Assembly (NCBI GenBank): GCA_029448655.1
Contig: JACCLO010000003.1
Coordinates: 2,480,001 to 2,544,000 of the forward strand
DNA: 64,000 bases
Direction of reading: 5' to 3'
Origin: Wolfiporia cocos
Taxonomy: Eukaryota > Basidiomycota > Agaricomycetes > Polyporales > Phaeolaceae
Shown here: positions 11,587 to 22,074 of the stretch, in pieces
Layout: each line of letters begins with the position of its first letter
How positions within the stretch are numbered: the stretch's first letter is position 1
Made by a program: the position numbers and the translations under genes
The notes under the pieces: generated by a model
Seen by the model: only the letters and a program-made list of their open reading frames with translations
Told to the model about the DNA's origin: nothing
The model's database searches: none

Positions 11587-12288
11587 GAGGGACTTCAGTC
11601 AATTATCGCCCTTTGCTTAAGAAATCACAGTTGCAAGCTAGGTTTGCATGCAGATTAATCTGCTAGCTGTGGCATATTAATCTACTGTGACAATAAAATG
11701 GTACATCCAGGATTTGAACCAAGGACCTTAGCACTGACGAGAATAAGAGCATCGCAGCATACATTAGCTAACTGAGCTACAGTGCAACTAGTATCTTTGC
11801 ACTTTTAAGAAATATATAGAGTATTTTGTAAACTTCATTTTCGCAGTTTAACATCTTCCATAACACAAATACAAATGAATCTGCCTCTAAAGACCTGTGA
11901 TTCCAGTGTATTCAGCTTTCCCATGGTGAGTTGCTCCAGGTCAAGCATGGTAAATCAAGCTACCACTATCATTGATTTCTGTGTGCTTGTTGGAGCAGTT
12001 AGTTGCCTTGATGATTTGCGAAAATTGTGTGTAAAATTATGTTATATATATTTTGATTGGGCAATGGTAACTGTTGTCACTATGGCTCAGTTGGCTAATT
12101 ATGCTGCGATGCTGTTATTCTCATCTGTGCTAAGGTCCTTGGTTCGAATCCTGGATGTACCATTTTATTGTCACAGTAGATTAATCTGCCGCAGCTAACA
12201 GATTAATCTGTGTGCAAACCTAGCTCGCAACTGCGATTTTTTAAGCGAAGGGCAGTTGGCAGATTAAGATAGTTGACTGAAACTCTAC
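11587..12288. mobile_element. inverted-repeat element with tRNA-like arms, copy 2
   Basis: 702 bp, closely similar to 4049-4765, including both tRNA-like arms and the unique centre. It is flanked by a 7-bp duplication ATAGCTT (11580-11586 and 12289-12295). The uninterrupted target (CTGAATAGCTTCC) is present in paralogous repeats near 27910 and near 33068. The insertion can therefore be mapped to the base without outside data. Confidence 0.8.
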
Positions 12289-12295
12289 ATAGCTT

Positions 12296-13104
12296 CCATC
12301 CAGGCTGGATGACAGCATTGAGCTAGGTGCTGGCACTTCCTCATCTGGTCGTGGTTTGTTCTTCTATTTCCCTATTTCTGTAACATCGGCAGCCTAACCC
12401 TTTTCTCGATGGACTTCGAATTCCTACTCTCAAGTGCAAGCTGATAGCTGAGCATCTCTTGCGACACACTCACTGATTAGTGACTGGGTGAGTCTTGACC
12501 ATAAACGCTGGATGCATTACTCGGTATGTCTCCTCTCCGTTCAGCTACATGGGTAGTAGTGATTAGATGCAGTGCCGAATCCTGATCCGAGGGCGCCTCA
12601 ATACACTGTAATGCACTAGTGACGTTCAACCGTCAAGACAATTCGAGTATGCGCATCCTTACTGACGATATGTAGGAGATTCTGGGTGATATCTCCCCTC
12701 CTCAGAGACACATCTAAATGTCAAGGTATACAGTGTGATAGGCAGTGCAGCTGGTAGCTGTTCAGAGGAAGTCATGCATGAACGGAATAGGATAGGCCCC
12801 GATAATTAAGTGCCACCAGGGGGTAATCATGGTGAGAAATCCGGAATACAACCCTTGAAACCTGGATGCCAGGACCCTGGGGTCAAGATGCAGACCACCA
12901 CTACTGATAAGATAAGCTAATCTACATCAAGTGTCCTTGTGCCGGGGCACTTGTACGCCTGTATAGGCTGCCTTTGGTAAGATCGGCTGCTTTTGACATC
13001 TGGTAAATGTTGTATAATGCACAGTAATAAGGAAAGTAATAAATGTATGCATTTGCCAATTCCATGACTACTACACAATAAGCTGTTTTAAAGACGCAGC
13101 AATA
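12296..13104. repeat. continuation of the dispersed repeat around NLE1-like copy A
   Basis: Matches, at moderate identity, the sequence downstream of the other two NLE1-like relics (about 27910-28560 and 33070-33620). Shared landmarks are CTGTAACATCGGCAG and GAGTCTTGACCATAAACGC. No intact reading frame. Confidence 0.6.
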
Positions 13105-13377
13105 CATTATTTTAAGGCTCCAACCGTATAATATACATGTACAGAAAATCAGTAAATATATGGTATATGGTATATACATAGTGTATACATGGTTTTTGGA
13201 TGGTAGATTTTTAGACATCTTGGCATAGCCATTGCTTTGCCCATATAGCTATGGAGATTGTCTCTTCCTTGAATGACATGCTACAGGTATCAGCACTTGG
13301 CTGATGTGAGGAAAAGATTGGTGTTCAACATTCAACAGCCACACTAGTAGCAGGAATGGCTTAGGAATTGTGCACAA

Positions 13378-14077
13378 TGTTACAAATATTTTGATTCTGC
13401 AAATGCTCACGGAACTCGCCATTGGGCAAATACAGTACAGGGACTTGTTGTGCAACCAACACCCCTGGCTACTCGTGACTCTACTTGGCGTAACCCCAGT
13501 TGTACTAGCATATGAGGGCTGATTAACATAGGGCAGATGCAACTCTGCCACCGTTTCATATTTATCATTCTACGATTGACAGATGGCGTTCAACCGTCAT
13601 ATCATTGCTATCTATCATTTCAGATATATCACTACATACCTATTGAACATTTCAGTCTAGGACATAGATAGTACTGGTGACATCTAGGGCTCCAGATACT
13701 TCGCCTAGTATGTATACTCATGTAACTAAGTCGAGGCTCTTCAGCTCGACCTTGTTGTATAAACAAGAGTCTTATACTCATTCTCAAACGTAGGAAACTA
13801 TGCTCAGTATTTCTTGAGCTCTCGAAATGACTAAGTCCTCGAAGTGCACACTAACTTCTCGGACTTAGGCAAGTCTTATATTCTATAAGACTTGCTTCAG
13901 AACAGATTATATCCTCTAACACGTATTGGATATTGACCAATCCCCTAGAGTCGCAGACTTAGGGCACGAAGGCTTATTTGCGATAATATTGCCTTGCACT
14001 TGCTGAATTGGAGCTATGTGCAGAAGAACCAATTATATTCTGAACAGAATATACGAACGGGTATACAACCCATAACA
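13378..14077. mobile_element. solo LTR, family copy 1
   Basis: 700 bp starting TGTTACAA and ending CCCATAACA, flanked by an exact 5-bp duplication CACAA (13373-13377 and 14078-14082). Colinear with the solo LTR at 22075-22783. A shared internal landmark is CGAGGCTCTTCAGCTCGACC. No internal retrotransposon region remains in the window. Confidence 0.88.
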
Positions 14078-14348
14078 CACAATGTGTGAGGTGGTGGGAA
14101 ACTTGTATGCATGAGTCTAATGTATGATGCAATTACTATGTGGGATGATATATAGCATAAACATAAATCTGATCTTGCCTTCTGCCAAATGAGAGGGTAA
14201 GCCAAGCATGTGAATGATGTCCTGACATCTTTGCATTTGTGCAGCAGCCATCAGATTGTCCAAATCTCATATCACAACTGCACTGTACATTCTGTAAGAC
14301 ATATAACTAGTTCAGATACACTATCCAAGTCATCAATTGGTAGAGTTT

Positions 14349-15020
14349 CAGTGCCACAGGTGCATCTTTAGAGACACTGCAGATGCATCTGGGGCACTCT
14401 AAGTCATCGAAATTAGGTGCCTGTTAGTACCAAAATAAAGCATCACAAGCTGGGAATCGAACCAGGAACCATGAGACCTCAGCAAAACAGCAACTGAAAC
14501 CACTCAGCTAAAGTGGTTGGTGAAAGGAAGATCTTGTGCAAATATATAGTCAGTAGTTGATATAATAACGATATAATAACGGTCACAATAAAATTTAACA
14601 TTCTGCTCATATGTCAGTAAGCTCAAGTGTTCCTTGAACTCAGAATGCATCTCTTTATTAATGTATCCCACAACACATATGTATCTGCAATGAGGTAAGG
14701 ATGCTGTCATAAATTACCTACAGGGCAATAAGGAACATTGCACTAAGGTGTGACTTGACAATTAACAGCTACGGCAATGAAAGGATATTAAATGGATCAT
14801 ATTGACAAGCATGTGACTGGATACCAAGACCACTTGGTGAAGTGGTACAGGTTGCAACTTCACTGATCCCAGGTCAAGTGTTCGAACCCTGCACAGGTAT
14901 TTCTTGCGCAGATGCATCTCATTTTATTCAGATGCATCTATGCAGCATGCTTGGGCGTTAAGATTGCTTAGAGAGCCCCAGATGCATCTGCAGTGTCTCT
15001 AAAGATGCATCTCCGGCACT
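14349..15020. mobile_element. second family of inverted element with tRNA-like arms
   Basis: Inverted ends of about 50 bp begin CAGTGCC and contain CTTTAGAGACACTGCAGATG. Each arm then shows a tRNA-like module. On the minus strand near 14450-14525 there is an A-box-like TAGCTGAGTGG and a B-box GGTTCGATTCC. On the plus strand near 14828-14890 there is TTGGTGAAGTGG and GTGTTCGAACCC. The two arms are not copies of the same tRNA-like sequence. The palindrome AGATGCATCT recurs several times. I found no clean target duplication, so the ends are approximate. Confidence 0.6.
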
Positions 15021-15090
15021 GAAGTCACTCTCAATTGAGGGTCTAATATGAATGCATTCACAACAACCATATACCATATAATATACCATG

Positions 15091-15801
15091 TAAGATAGAC
15101 CCAAGTCATACTCAACCAGGGGGTGTCACACCGTGACATCCACGTGCCGCAGACTAATCCAGCATGATCAGGACTTGTCTATTACATGATATGTAAATTA
15201 CAAAAACAGAGTACACGTGCTGTCCTGGGCATGAAAGGATTCAATCTATGTTACATTGTCTAGCTTGGCCGAGACACCTTCTGGGGTCACTCTACGACCA
15301 TGGTCGCCGCCCAAGCTGCTTGGGAGCTAGAGAGTCCCTTGCGGTATGCATCCATAAACATCTGCGAACGCATATAGAATAAACGTCAACAATTAACTCA
15401 CAATATAACGAGGCAGTATATCATACCTTTGAATGTTCGCTTTGTGGATTGTATGCTCTTAGCAATGGTCTCTCGAGACTACATGTTGGAAGACACAATC
15501 TGTATGTCTGGGCATATATTCGATGGATAATGTCATCCTCCTAAATTGTGCGATGCTGACTAATTCGACGGGCCGGCCACATAAATAGCCACATAAGAAG
15601 GGACTGATGCACTTTATCAAAAATCGAAAACCTGAGAATCCTCAACCTTTGTGTTTGCAAGAGATCTCAGGTTTTAGATTTTACTCAAATGGTCTTTGAC
15701 CATTGTTATGTCGAATGCAAGTTGCCCACTCTGTCAAACTTGCCTCGGCGTGACAGATTTTGGTCATGTGACGTGATTGAGTATGACTTGGGTCTATCTT
15801 A
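15091..15801. mobile_element. Mutator-like MITE with 9-bp duplication
   Basis: 711 bp with about 25-bp inverted ends starting TAAGATAGACCCAAGTCA. It is flanked by an exact 9-bp duplication TATACCATG (15082-15090 and 15802-15810). A 9-bp duplication is the usual mark of Mutator-like elements. No transposase frame. Confidence 0.8.
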
Positions 15802-15982
15802 TATACCATGTACTCGGCCACATGTAATTATATGTATATAGCATATATAAAAAACCATGTATACATGGTATATACATTATATGGTTGGAGCCTTACATTA
15901 TTTCGAGACACTGCAGTCAGTGCCTATGCAAATCACATCATGCAGCTATGGGTGCTTCATAGCTGTTGGGCATTCTAACTTT

Positions 15983-16324
15983 TTTTTGGTGGAGCGTTGC
16001 GCATAGGTGCACCCTTCGGCAGTCGACAAAGTCGTCTCTCTGGGGCCGCTAGAGGTGACAGGGAAATTTAAAACCTATCTGGCTTTGAACCCCAACCAAG
16101 GGAGGAAATGCGTTTACGCACACGTCCAGAACCCTGGCTGCAGACCGGCCCGCTCTGGAAGTAGTGTGGGACTCGCACAGCATGAACTGACCAGCCATAC
16201 CCACTAAAACCCCCATGTAGCAAATGGGGAGGTCTGTCCCCGGGGCCGGCTCGAACCCAATTCTGCAAACTGGTGCTGGATTCATCGAGCTTGTATGTGG
16301 TTGCCACTACACCACGCAGCCCCT
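15983..16324 (-). mobile_element. complete tRNA-derived SINE
   Basis: Reading on the minus strand, the head at 16324 begins GGGGCTGCGTGGTGTAGTGG with a good A box (TGGTGTAGTGG). A B box GGTTCGAGCC follows about 50 nt later. A tRNA-unrelated body of about 260 bp ends in a short A run (T run on the plus strand near 15980-15987). An exact 15-bp duplication GGGCATTCTAACTTT flanks it (15968-15982 and 16325-16339). All hallmarks of LINE-mobilised retroposition are present. It is the only copy I recognise in the window. Confidence 0.88.
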
Positions 16325-16339
16325 GGGCATTCTAACTTT

Positions 16340-17400
16340 GTGGATAGAGCTACACATTCTTAATTAATGCATTCAAGCTGTGTTGGATATTCCTGCAGAT
16401 GCGGTCATATTTATAATGTGACATGGAGTCTATAGCGCTGTTTCTCAAAGTGCAAGAGAGAAGTGGGATAGAACCACCGACAAAAGCTGAAAGTAGGACC
16501 CCGGAAGCCGAGATTGGGACAACAACAAGTGGGGTTGCTTCCAGGCATGTTTCGGCTGATTGCCCCTTGAGTGCCACCGACAGAGCGTCCAGTATCGATG
16601 CAGCGCTACGGTCTGTCTGTATTATGCCATAAATAGCTAAATCAACACTCACACTCCTCGGATTTTGATAGAGCGTCACCTTGATTACAGCTGTTACCTA
16701 AACGATAGACGTTTTGAAAACAAGTTTCCGGCCGAGATGCCAGTGATCCAGGAGCGAGACGCCACAGCACGAGCAGTATCTAACTCACCGATATTACTCC
16801 CGGATCACCGGCATCTCGGCTGGAAACTTGTTTTCAAAGTGCTCGAAACGTCTATCATTTTGGAAACAGCTGTAAAGTTCAGCGGCACCATACGTGTGCC
16901 ACAGAACGTACCAGTCTCTTCCTTTCCGAATTCAAAGCATTGACCACCGCTCGCAGAGACCGAAGAACGCGTTATTCTGCGTCATCTCTGCTACTCGACA
17001 TCGAACAACTGCTGTCCATTATGAAAGGTTCCGTGTCCCGCGGAGTATCTGTTGCAGTTTGAGGTTTGCCGCCGTCGCGATGGCGATTGGTGGCATGCGT
17101 GGAGGTCCGAGCGGGCAAGCTAGCGGGGTAGTTGGTTTTGCCGTTAGTGTACATAAGCCGGGCACGAGCAGAGTGGCTCGTCGCCAGTTTGTAACCCACT
17201 TACGTTCACTATCCTACAAAGGAGATTCGGCCCTGCGGCCACAGAATTTCCACAGTATATTTCGCTAATTAATAGCAATGTAATGCATATGCTCTACATC
17301 ACATCGCCGATGAAAGATCCGGTGCGTGGCATTACAGTTGGACAGTCAATGACATTATCTGACCTCGGAAGTTACTCTCAACAGTGAGGGACCGTACCGG
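16340..17400. repeat. diverged copy of the dispersed repeat, with an embedded MITE
   Basis: From about 16555 it matches sequence near 28450-28920 and 33600-33990. Landmarks are CCACCGACAGAGCGTCCAGT and AAAGATCCGGTGCGTGGC. No intact protein. Paralogues without the MITE at 16688-16872 serve as empty sites. Confidence 0.6.
16688..16872. mobile_element. Tc1/mariner-like MITE
   Basis: About 185 bp with long imperfect inverted arms. Each arm starts CAGCTGTT and contains AACAAGTTTCC and GCCGAGATGCC, leaving a short loop. It is flanked by TA on both sides. A paralogous empty site near 33675 reads TTGATTAAAGCGGCACC, which supports TA duplication. Confidence 0.78.
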
Positions 17401-17775
17401 ACAGAAATCGTACAAGATTAACCGGCGCGGTGAAAATCCATATACCCATAAGTGGCGGGGCCGGCCGACCCATCGCGCAGCCGGGAGGCCCCAACGTCCG
17501 GGCGAGCGAGCAATGTTCACCGCGCGGCTGCACCCTGCGCCCCCTCGCGTCGCTTACCAGCCCGCTGTCATCGACGCCGTCATCGTCATTTCGTCCCTCC
17601 CTCCACTCCCTTTTCTTGTAACATTGTTTCCTCGTGTGCTGGGGCTTCCCTGCCTGTATCTACTGCCTACTACATGAGCCCATGTCACGGACAAAAAGGT
17701 GTGATCACGCTTACGTGACGAATCTCTTCACTATCACATACATAGAACATAACATGTACAACTACTACGCTAATA
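17401..17775. other. non-coding, no gene seen
   Basis: GC-rich then AT-rich sequence with overlapping short frames and no recognisable product. Confidence 0.4.
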
Positions 17776-18146
17776 TACTGTGGTGTCACGACCTTAGACG
17801 ACAGCGACAGGTGATGCACGTGATCGTGAGAAGAGGGAACTTAGGTGACAGTGGGGGCGGGGACAGGGGACACTGACGACATGCTGATAGTTCGAGTGCA
17901 GGGGTAATACTCTATTGTCATTAGTACTGTTGCACAGGGTGCCTGGTGAGCATTTCAATGAGCATTATCACACTGACTGCCAATGATTCAAACTTCAGCG
18001 CTTCAGCCCTCAATGGATCTCCCATAATTAGTAAGTGTTGAAGTCGCAGCTTAGGCGACAAGACCCTGGGGACAGGGGGACAAATGGGTGACGGTGACAG
18101 ACCCTCGGGGATGGGGGACGACGTCTAAGGTCGTGACACTACAGTA
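17776..18146. mobile_element. Tc1/mariner-like MITE, TACTGTRGTGTCACG type
   Basis: 371 bp with inverted ends TACTGTGGTGTCACGACC and its counterpart, flanked by TA. Subterminal regions are rich in GGGGACAG and GGTGACA words. There is no transposase frame. The end sequence and TA target fit pogo/Fot-type fungal elements. Confidence 0.7.
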
Positions 18147-19440
18147 TACAGGGAGTAGAGCGCATGGTTTAGACTCCATTCTGAACTTGGCGCTCTTCCG
18201 CCCGCCTCACCCCAATTAGCTCTGTGGGCTATGGGTGGTCTTGTCAGCCCACTGCATTTGCCTTGAGATCTGCTTGTCCTCCTGTGTGCAGTGTGCACCT
18301 GTGTGTGCGAATTGTGAGGAATGGCTGGCCCGCCCGCCTGGTGGCTCGTCCATCCCCCGCGTCTGTTAGTTCCCGGCTAACGCCGGTCCCACCCAACCCC
18401 CATAGCACACTCAGCATGTTACTGTAACATCACCTCCCTTTTCCAGTGTGACGTCGAGGAAGAAATTCCAAAGTACGGCATGGAAACACCACGTGGCACG
18501 ATCGCAAAAACACCACATGGATCAGACACCCTGTGCTCCAGTCTGGTCCAGGCTGTTCCCTCGTCCATCCTGGCAGTGACTATGCATGAGTGCTTGAGCC
18601 CAGTAACAACATAGGGGAAGTGCCACAGAACAGCCACAGCCGCTGAGCGCTGAGCAGCAGGCAGCACGCCTAGCCTGATTAGGATAATGGTCAAGAAATG
18701 ATAATCAAATTATATAATGGCGCGAGTAATTGGGTCCAAACGGCTGCCTAGTCAGCAACCCCAGGGCATGCCTAGGTCTCTCCCAGTGAGCATCATGGTA
18801 CCTGCTGAAATGTGTGGCAGGATCCGGTCAAATACCCATTTCTCAGCTGTGTGCACTCACTCAAGGATGTAAACTGGCGGAACGTGGTTGATCGCCTCTT
18901 GCCTGGCACACGCCAGCATCTAGCGCTCTAGCGCTCATGTTACATTTATTTTTGAGTGGCATCCACGTGAGATTCTTGGCAGTGCAACAATTTAATGGCC
19001 GCTCACAATTTTTTTGTGGGCTCAATCAAAATTTTGTAAGTAACGACTGCCTAATTATGCTTTTCATCTAGTGTGCACTGCCATAGCTAATACATCTGTA
19101 AGTTATCACCACATATTGTGACGTACCCCATCTGAATATTCAACAGCGCCACGGCTAGTGTCTTCAATTCAGGATGGCACCATATGCGTGTGGGCGAACA
19201 CACCGCTGTAGAGTCATGTGGGGTGGCCATACGGCAGGTGCAATTGTAGTGTGGTGAGTATGTATGGGGAAGAGGTTAAATAGTGAGGGGCATGCTATAA
19301 CGGCCTCCAATGACCGAACGATCCATGTGAGATGCGAATGGGGTGAGCACGTGTATTTGTGAACTTCAACATTCTGCTGATTGTGAGCATAGGAAAATGG
19401 ACCATGAGTGGCAGGCAATTATGGTCACATTTAGTACCTA
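18147..19440. other. non-coding; part is a dispersed repeat
   Basis: No gene recognised. The part at about 19086-19215 matches 32341-32470 (shared GCTAATACATCTGTAAGTTATC), showing another dispersed repeat. Confidence 0.45.
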
Positions 19441-19962
19441 CGAGTTTTATTACCCATGGCTTCACCACGAATATCAATTGTCACTTAAGTGAGATAACTA
19501 ATAGAATAAGGGAAAAACACACTGGATGGAGACATTATGAGTCCACCCAACCTCCAGGGTGTGTGATCACCCTGCTGCACCTGTCCTTTGTTCTCTGCTC
19601 GCTCAGCCACTTCCTCCACCTCGCTGAGGCTTGGTGTCATCGTTACTTCACTTGTAACATTGTGTCCACAAATGTGGCACCTCAAAAAACTCCCTGAATT
19701 TATCTGGTGGGTATCTACAGTACAGGCCATCTACATTACAACAGCTACAAAATCCCCATGGCACAGCGCAGGGAGGATGCGCAAAATGCGAATTTTCGTC
19801 GAAGGGATTTGAACGCGCACCTTGCAGGTGCCAGGCATGGGAATCCACTGGCCAACTCCCCGGGTCGGTGGCGCGAGCCCTATAGGATAACAGACAGCAC
19901 GTGGCACATGTGGAAAAGCACATGGCAGTTCCCATGCAATCCACGGCCCTTTAGTATTAGGA
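19441..19962 (-). mobile_element. Helitron-like unit with an unexpanded minisatellite
   Basis: Same order of segments as 19963-21066: degenerate terminal hairpin (near 19451-19469), GCTCAGCCACTTC block, a TCTACAGTACAGGCCATCTA-type block, then GCAGGTGCCAGGCATGGGAA. Where the other copies carry hundreds of bases of 22-bp repeats, this one has about one unit (AAATCCCCATGGCACAGC near 19750). It also retains a tRNA-like stretch on the minus strand near 19800-19850 (TTGGCCAGTGG, then GCGTTCAAATCCC). Confidence 0.55.
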
Positions 19963-21066
19963 CTAGCTTAATTACCCGTGGCTTCGCCACGGTCACACCA
20001 CTTTTACCACTTCAATATATTATTCCAATCCATGTGCGCCTATTTCAGATAATCAGGGGTTTTTTTAAGTTACCTGTGGATCCCCTATGAATTTCATGTG
20101 CATTACCCATGGCTTCCCCAACTTCCCTCTTTTGTCTCTTGTCTCTGCCTGCTCAGCCACTTCTGACACCTCGCTGATCCTCAGTCTCATCATCGCTTTG
20201 CTTGTAATACTGTGTAATGTGGTGTCAAAATGTTCTTCATTTTTTTTGCAATCTTTTGGCAGGCATCTACAGCACAGGCCATTTATGTTACAAAGATCCC
20301 CGTGGCATGAGGCATAAATCCCCGTGGCACAAAGCACAGATCCCTGTGGCACGGGGCACAAATCTCCATGATACAGAGCACAAATCCCTGTGGCATGGGG
20401 CACAAATCCCTATGGTGCAGGGTGCAAATCCCCGTGGTGCAGGGTATTTACATTACAAAAATCCCTGTGGCATGGGGCACAAATCCCCATGGTGTGCAGT
20501 ACAAATCCCTGTGGCATGTGGTACAAATCCCCGTGGTGTGGGGTATTTACATTACAAAAATCCCCGTGGCACAGGGCACAAATCCCTGTGGCATGGTGCA
20601 CAAATCCCTGTGGCACAGAGCACAAATCCCCGTGGCATGGGGCGCAAATCCCCATGGTGTGGGGTACAAATCCCTGTGGCACGGGGCACAAATCCCCGTG
20701 GTGTGGGGTATTTACATTACAAAAATCCCCATGATGTGGGGCACAAATCCCCGTGGCACGGGGCACAAATCCCCATGGCAAGGGCCACAAACCCCCGTGG
20801 CAAGAGCCACAAATCCCCGTGGTGTGGGGCACGAATCCCCGTGGTGTGGGGCACGAATCCCCGTGGCATGGGGCATGAATCCCCGGCAGGAACAGCGCGC
20901 GCGCCTTGCAGGCGCTGGGCGTGGGAATTCACCGGCGCCAGGCGCCCTATCTAATGGGAGCAGGATTGACGACGCGCATGGACGCCACGCGGCGAACGTG
21001 GACGCCAGGTGCGCAAAATGCGAGCGACACGCGACGCCTCCCACGCGAGCCCCCATTACTTATAGA
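19963..21066 (-). mobile_element. Helitron-like unit with expanded 22-bp minisatellite
   Basis: On the minus strand the unit starts TCTATAAGTAATGGGG. It ends with a hairpin CCGTGGCGAAGCCACGG, nine bases, then CTAG. TC at the 5' end, and a hairpin about 10 nt before CTRR at the 3' end, are the defining marks of Helitrons. The next base is T, as expected for insertion between A and T. No Rep/helicase gene is present, so it would be non-autonomous. It abuts similar units on both sides head to tail. Confidence 0.6.
20284..20885. repeat. 22-bp minisatellite array
   Basis: Roughly 25 tandem units of a 22-bp phrase of the type CACAAATCCCCGTGGCATGG plus GG. The array is punctuated several times by GGGGTATTTACATTACAAAA, giving a higher-order pattern. 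Since 22 is not a multiple of three and the unit lacks stops, all frames are open and give 22-residue repeats. The large overlapping ORFs here are therefore artefacts. Related arrays are at 23303-23665 and 25502-25890. Confidence 0.9.
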
Positions 21067-21426
21067 CTAGCTTAATTACCCGTGGCTTTGCCACGGTCAC
21101 ACTGCTTTTTCCACTTCAATGTATTATTCCAATCCATGTGTGCCTATTTCAGATAATCGGAGTTTTTTGAAGTTACCTGTGCATCCCCCATCAATTTCCT
21201 GTCCATTACCCATGGCTTCCCCAACTTGCCTCTTTTGTCTCTTGTCTCTGCCTGCTCAGCCACTTCTGACACCTTGCTGATGCTCGGTCTCTTTGTCGCT
21301 TCACTTGTAATACTGTGTAATGTGGTGTCAAAATGTTCTTCATTTTTTGCAATCTTTTGGCAGGCATCTACAGCACAGGCCATTTATGTTACAAAAATCC
21401 CCATGGCATGAGGCATAAATTCCCAT
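21067..21426 (-). mobile_element. Helitron-like unit, interrupted
   Basis: Begins (as the 3' end on the minus strand) with CTAGCTTAATTACCC and hairpin CCGTGGCTTTGCCACGG, then follows 19963-21066 closely. At the first minisatellite unit it is cut by a hAT-type insertion at 21427. Confidence 0.6.
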
Positions 21427-22045
21427 TAGTGATGTGCCGGCCCGGCCCGGCCTGAAAGCTCCCTGCTTTGGCCCGGCTTTGGCCGGCCTTGGCTTTTCAA
21501 AACCTCAAGCCAGGCCCCCATTGATGGCCCACAGCTTGGCACGGCCCGGCCTGGAGCTTGCCCGGGGCCTGGCACTGTGAGGATGATCATCACTATAGCC
21601 ACACAAACTCATAACATACCTTCTCCAACTATCTTCTGACAAAGCCAAGCTCCAGTATCTTCAATAATTAGTGAATTATAGTGTGAAATCATCATTTCAC
21701 CGGCATGGTGCTCTGTGGCGCGCCTTCCAAATGGGGCATCGTATAGGTGCCCAAAAGTGAGCGACAGGCTTCAGCACCAAGAATTCAATCCATGGGACTA
21801 TCCTCTAGCTTGAATTTAAAAAAATAGAGATACTACATTGGAATATAGCATACTGCTACTATATATATCCTTATATCATAGTTACTAGACATTTCATCTG
21901 TTAGAGCTTTCAGGCCCAGGGCTCACGGCTTGGCCTGGCCCGGCTTGAGACACAAGCCGGGTCCTGAGCCATCTCAAGCCGTGGTGTAGGGCCTGGCCTG
22001 GCCTGGCCCAGCCTATGGCCCAAAGCCAGGCCTGGCACATCACTA
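21427..22045. mobile_element. non-autonomous hAT-type element, copy 2
   Basis: 619 bp with the same TAGTGATGTGCC ends and GC-rich subterminal blocks as 7630-8352. Flanked by an 8-bp duplication with one mismatch (ATTCCCAT at 21419-21426, ATCCCCAT at 22046-22053), inside a minisatellite unit. It carries a short segment near 21719-21770 that copy 1 lacks. Confidence 0.85.
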
Positions 22046-22074
22046 ATCCCCATGGCATGGTGACACAGACCTGT

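Larger units (their letters stand above)
13113..15895. mobile_element. 2.8-kb TIR element with 8-bp duplication, host of three nested insertions
   Basis: The ends carry inverted repeats starting TAAGGCTCCAACC. The element is flanked by an exact 8-bp duplication CATTATTT (13105-13112 and 15896-15903). Inside lie a solo LTR (13378-14077), an inverted tRNA-like element (about 14349-15020) and a Mutator-like MITE (15091-15801). Without these only about 0.7 kb of its own sequence remains, without a transposase. Confidence 0.75.

Noticed and set aside
20217..21075. Large overlapping ORFs encoding NPRGMGHKSPW-like repeats
   Set aside because: They are translations of the 22-bp minisatellite in successive frames. 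Equal-sized ORFs exist antisense, and the same array sits inside mobile elements.
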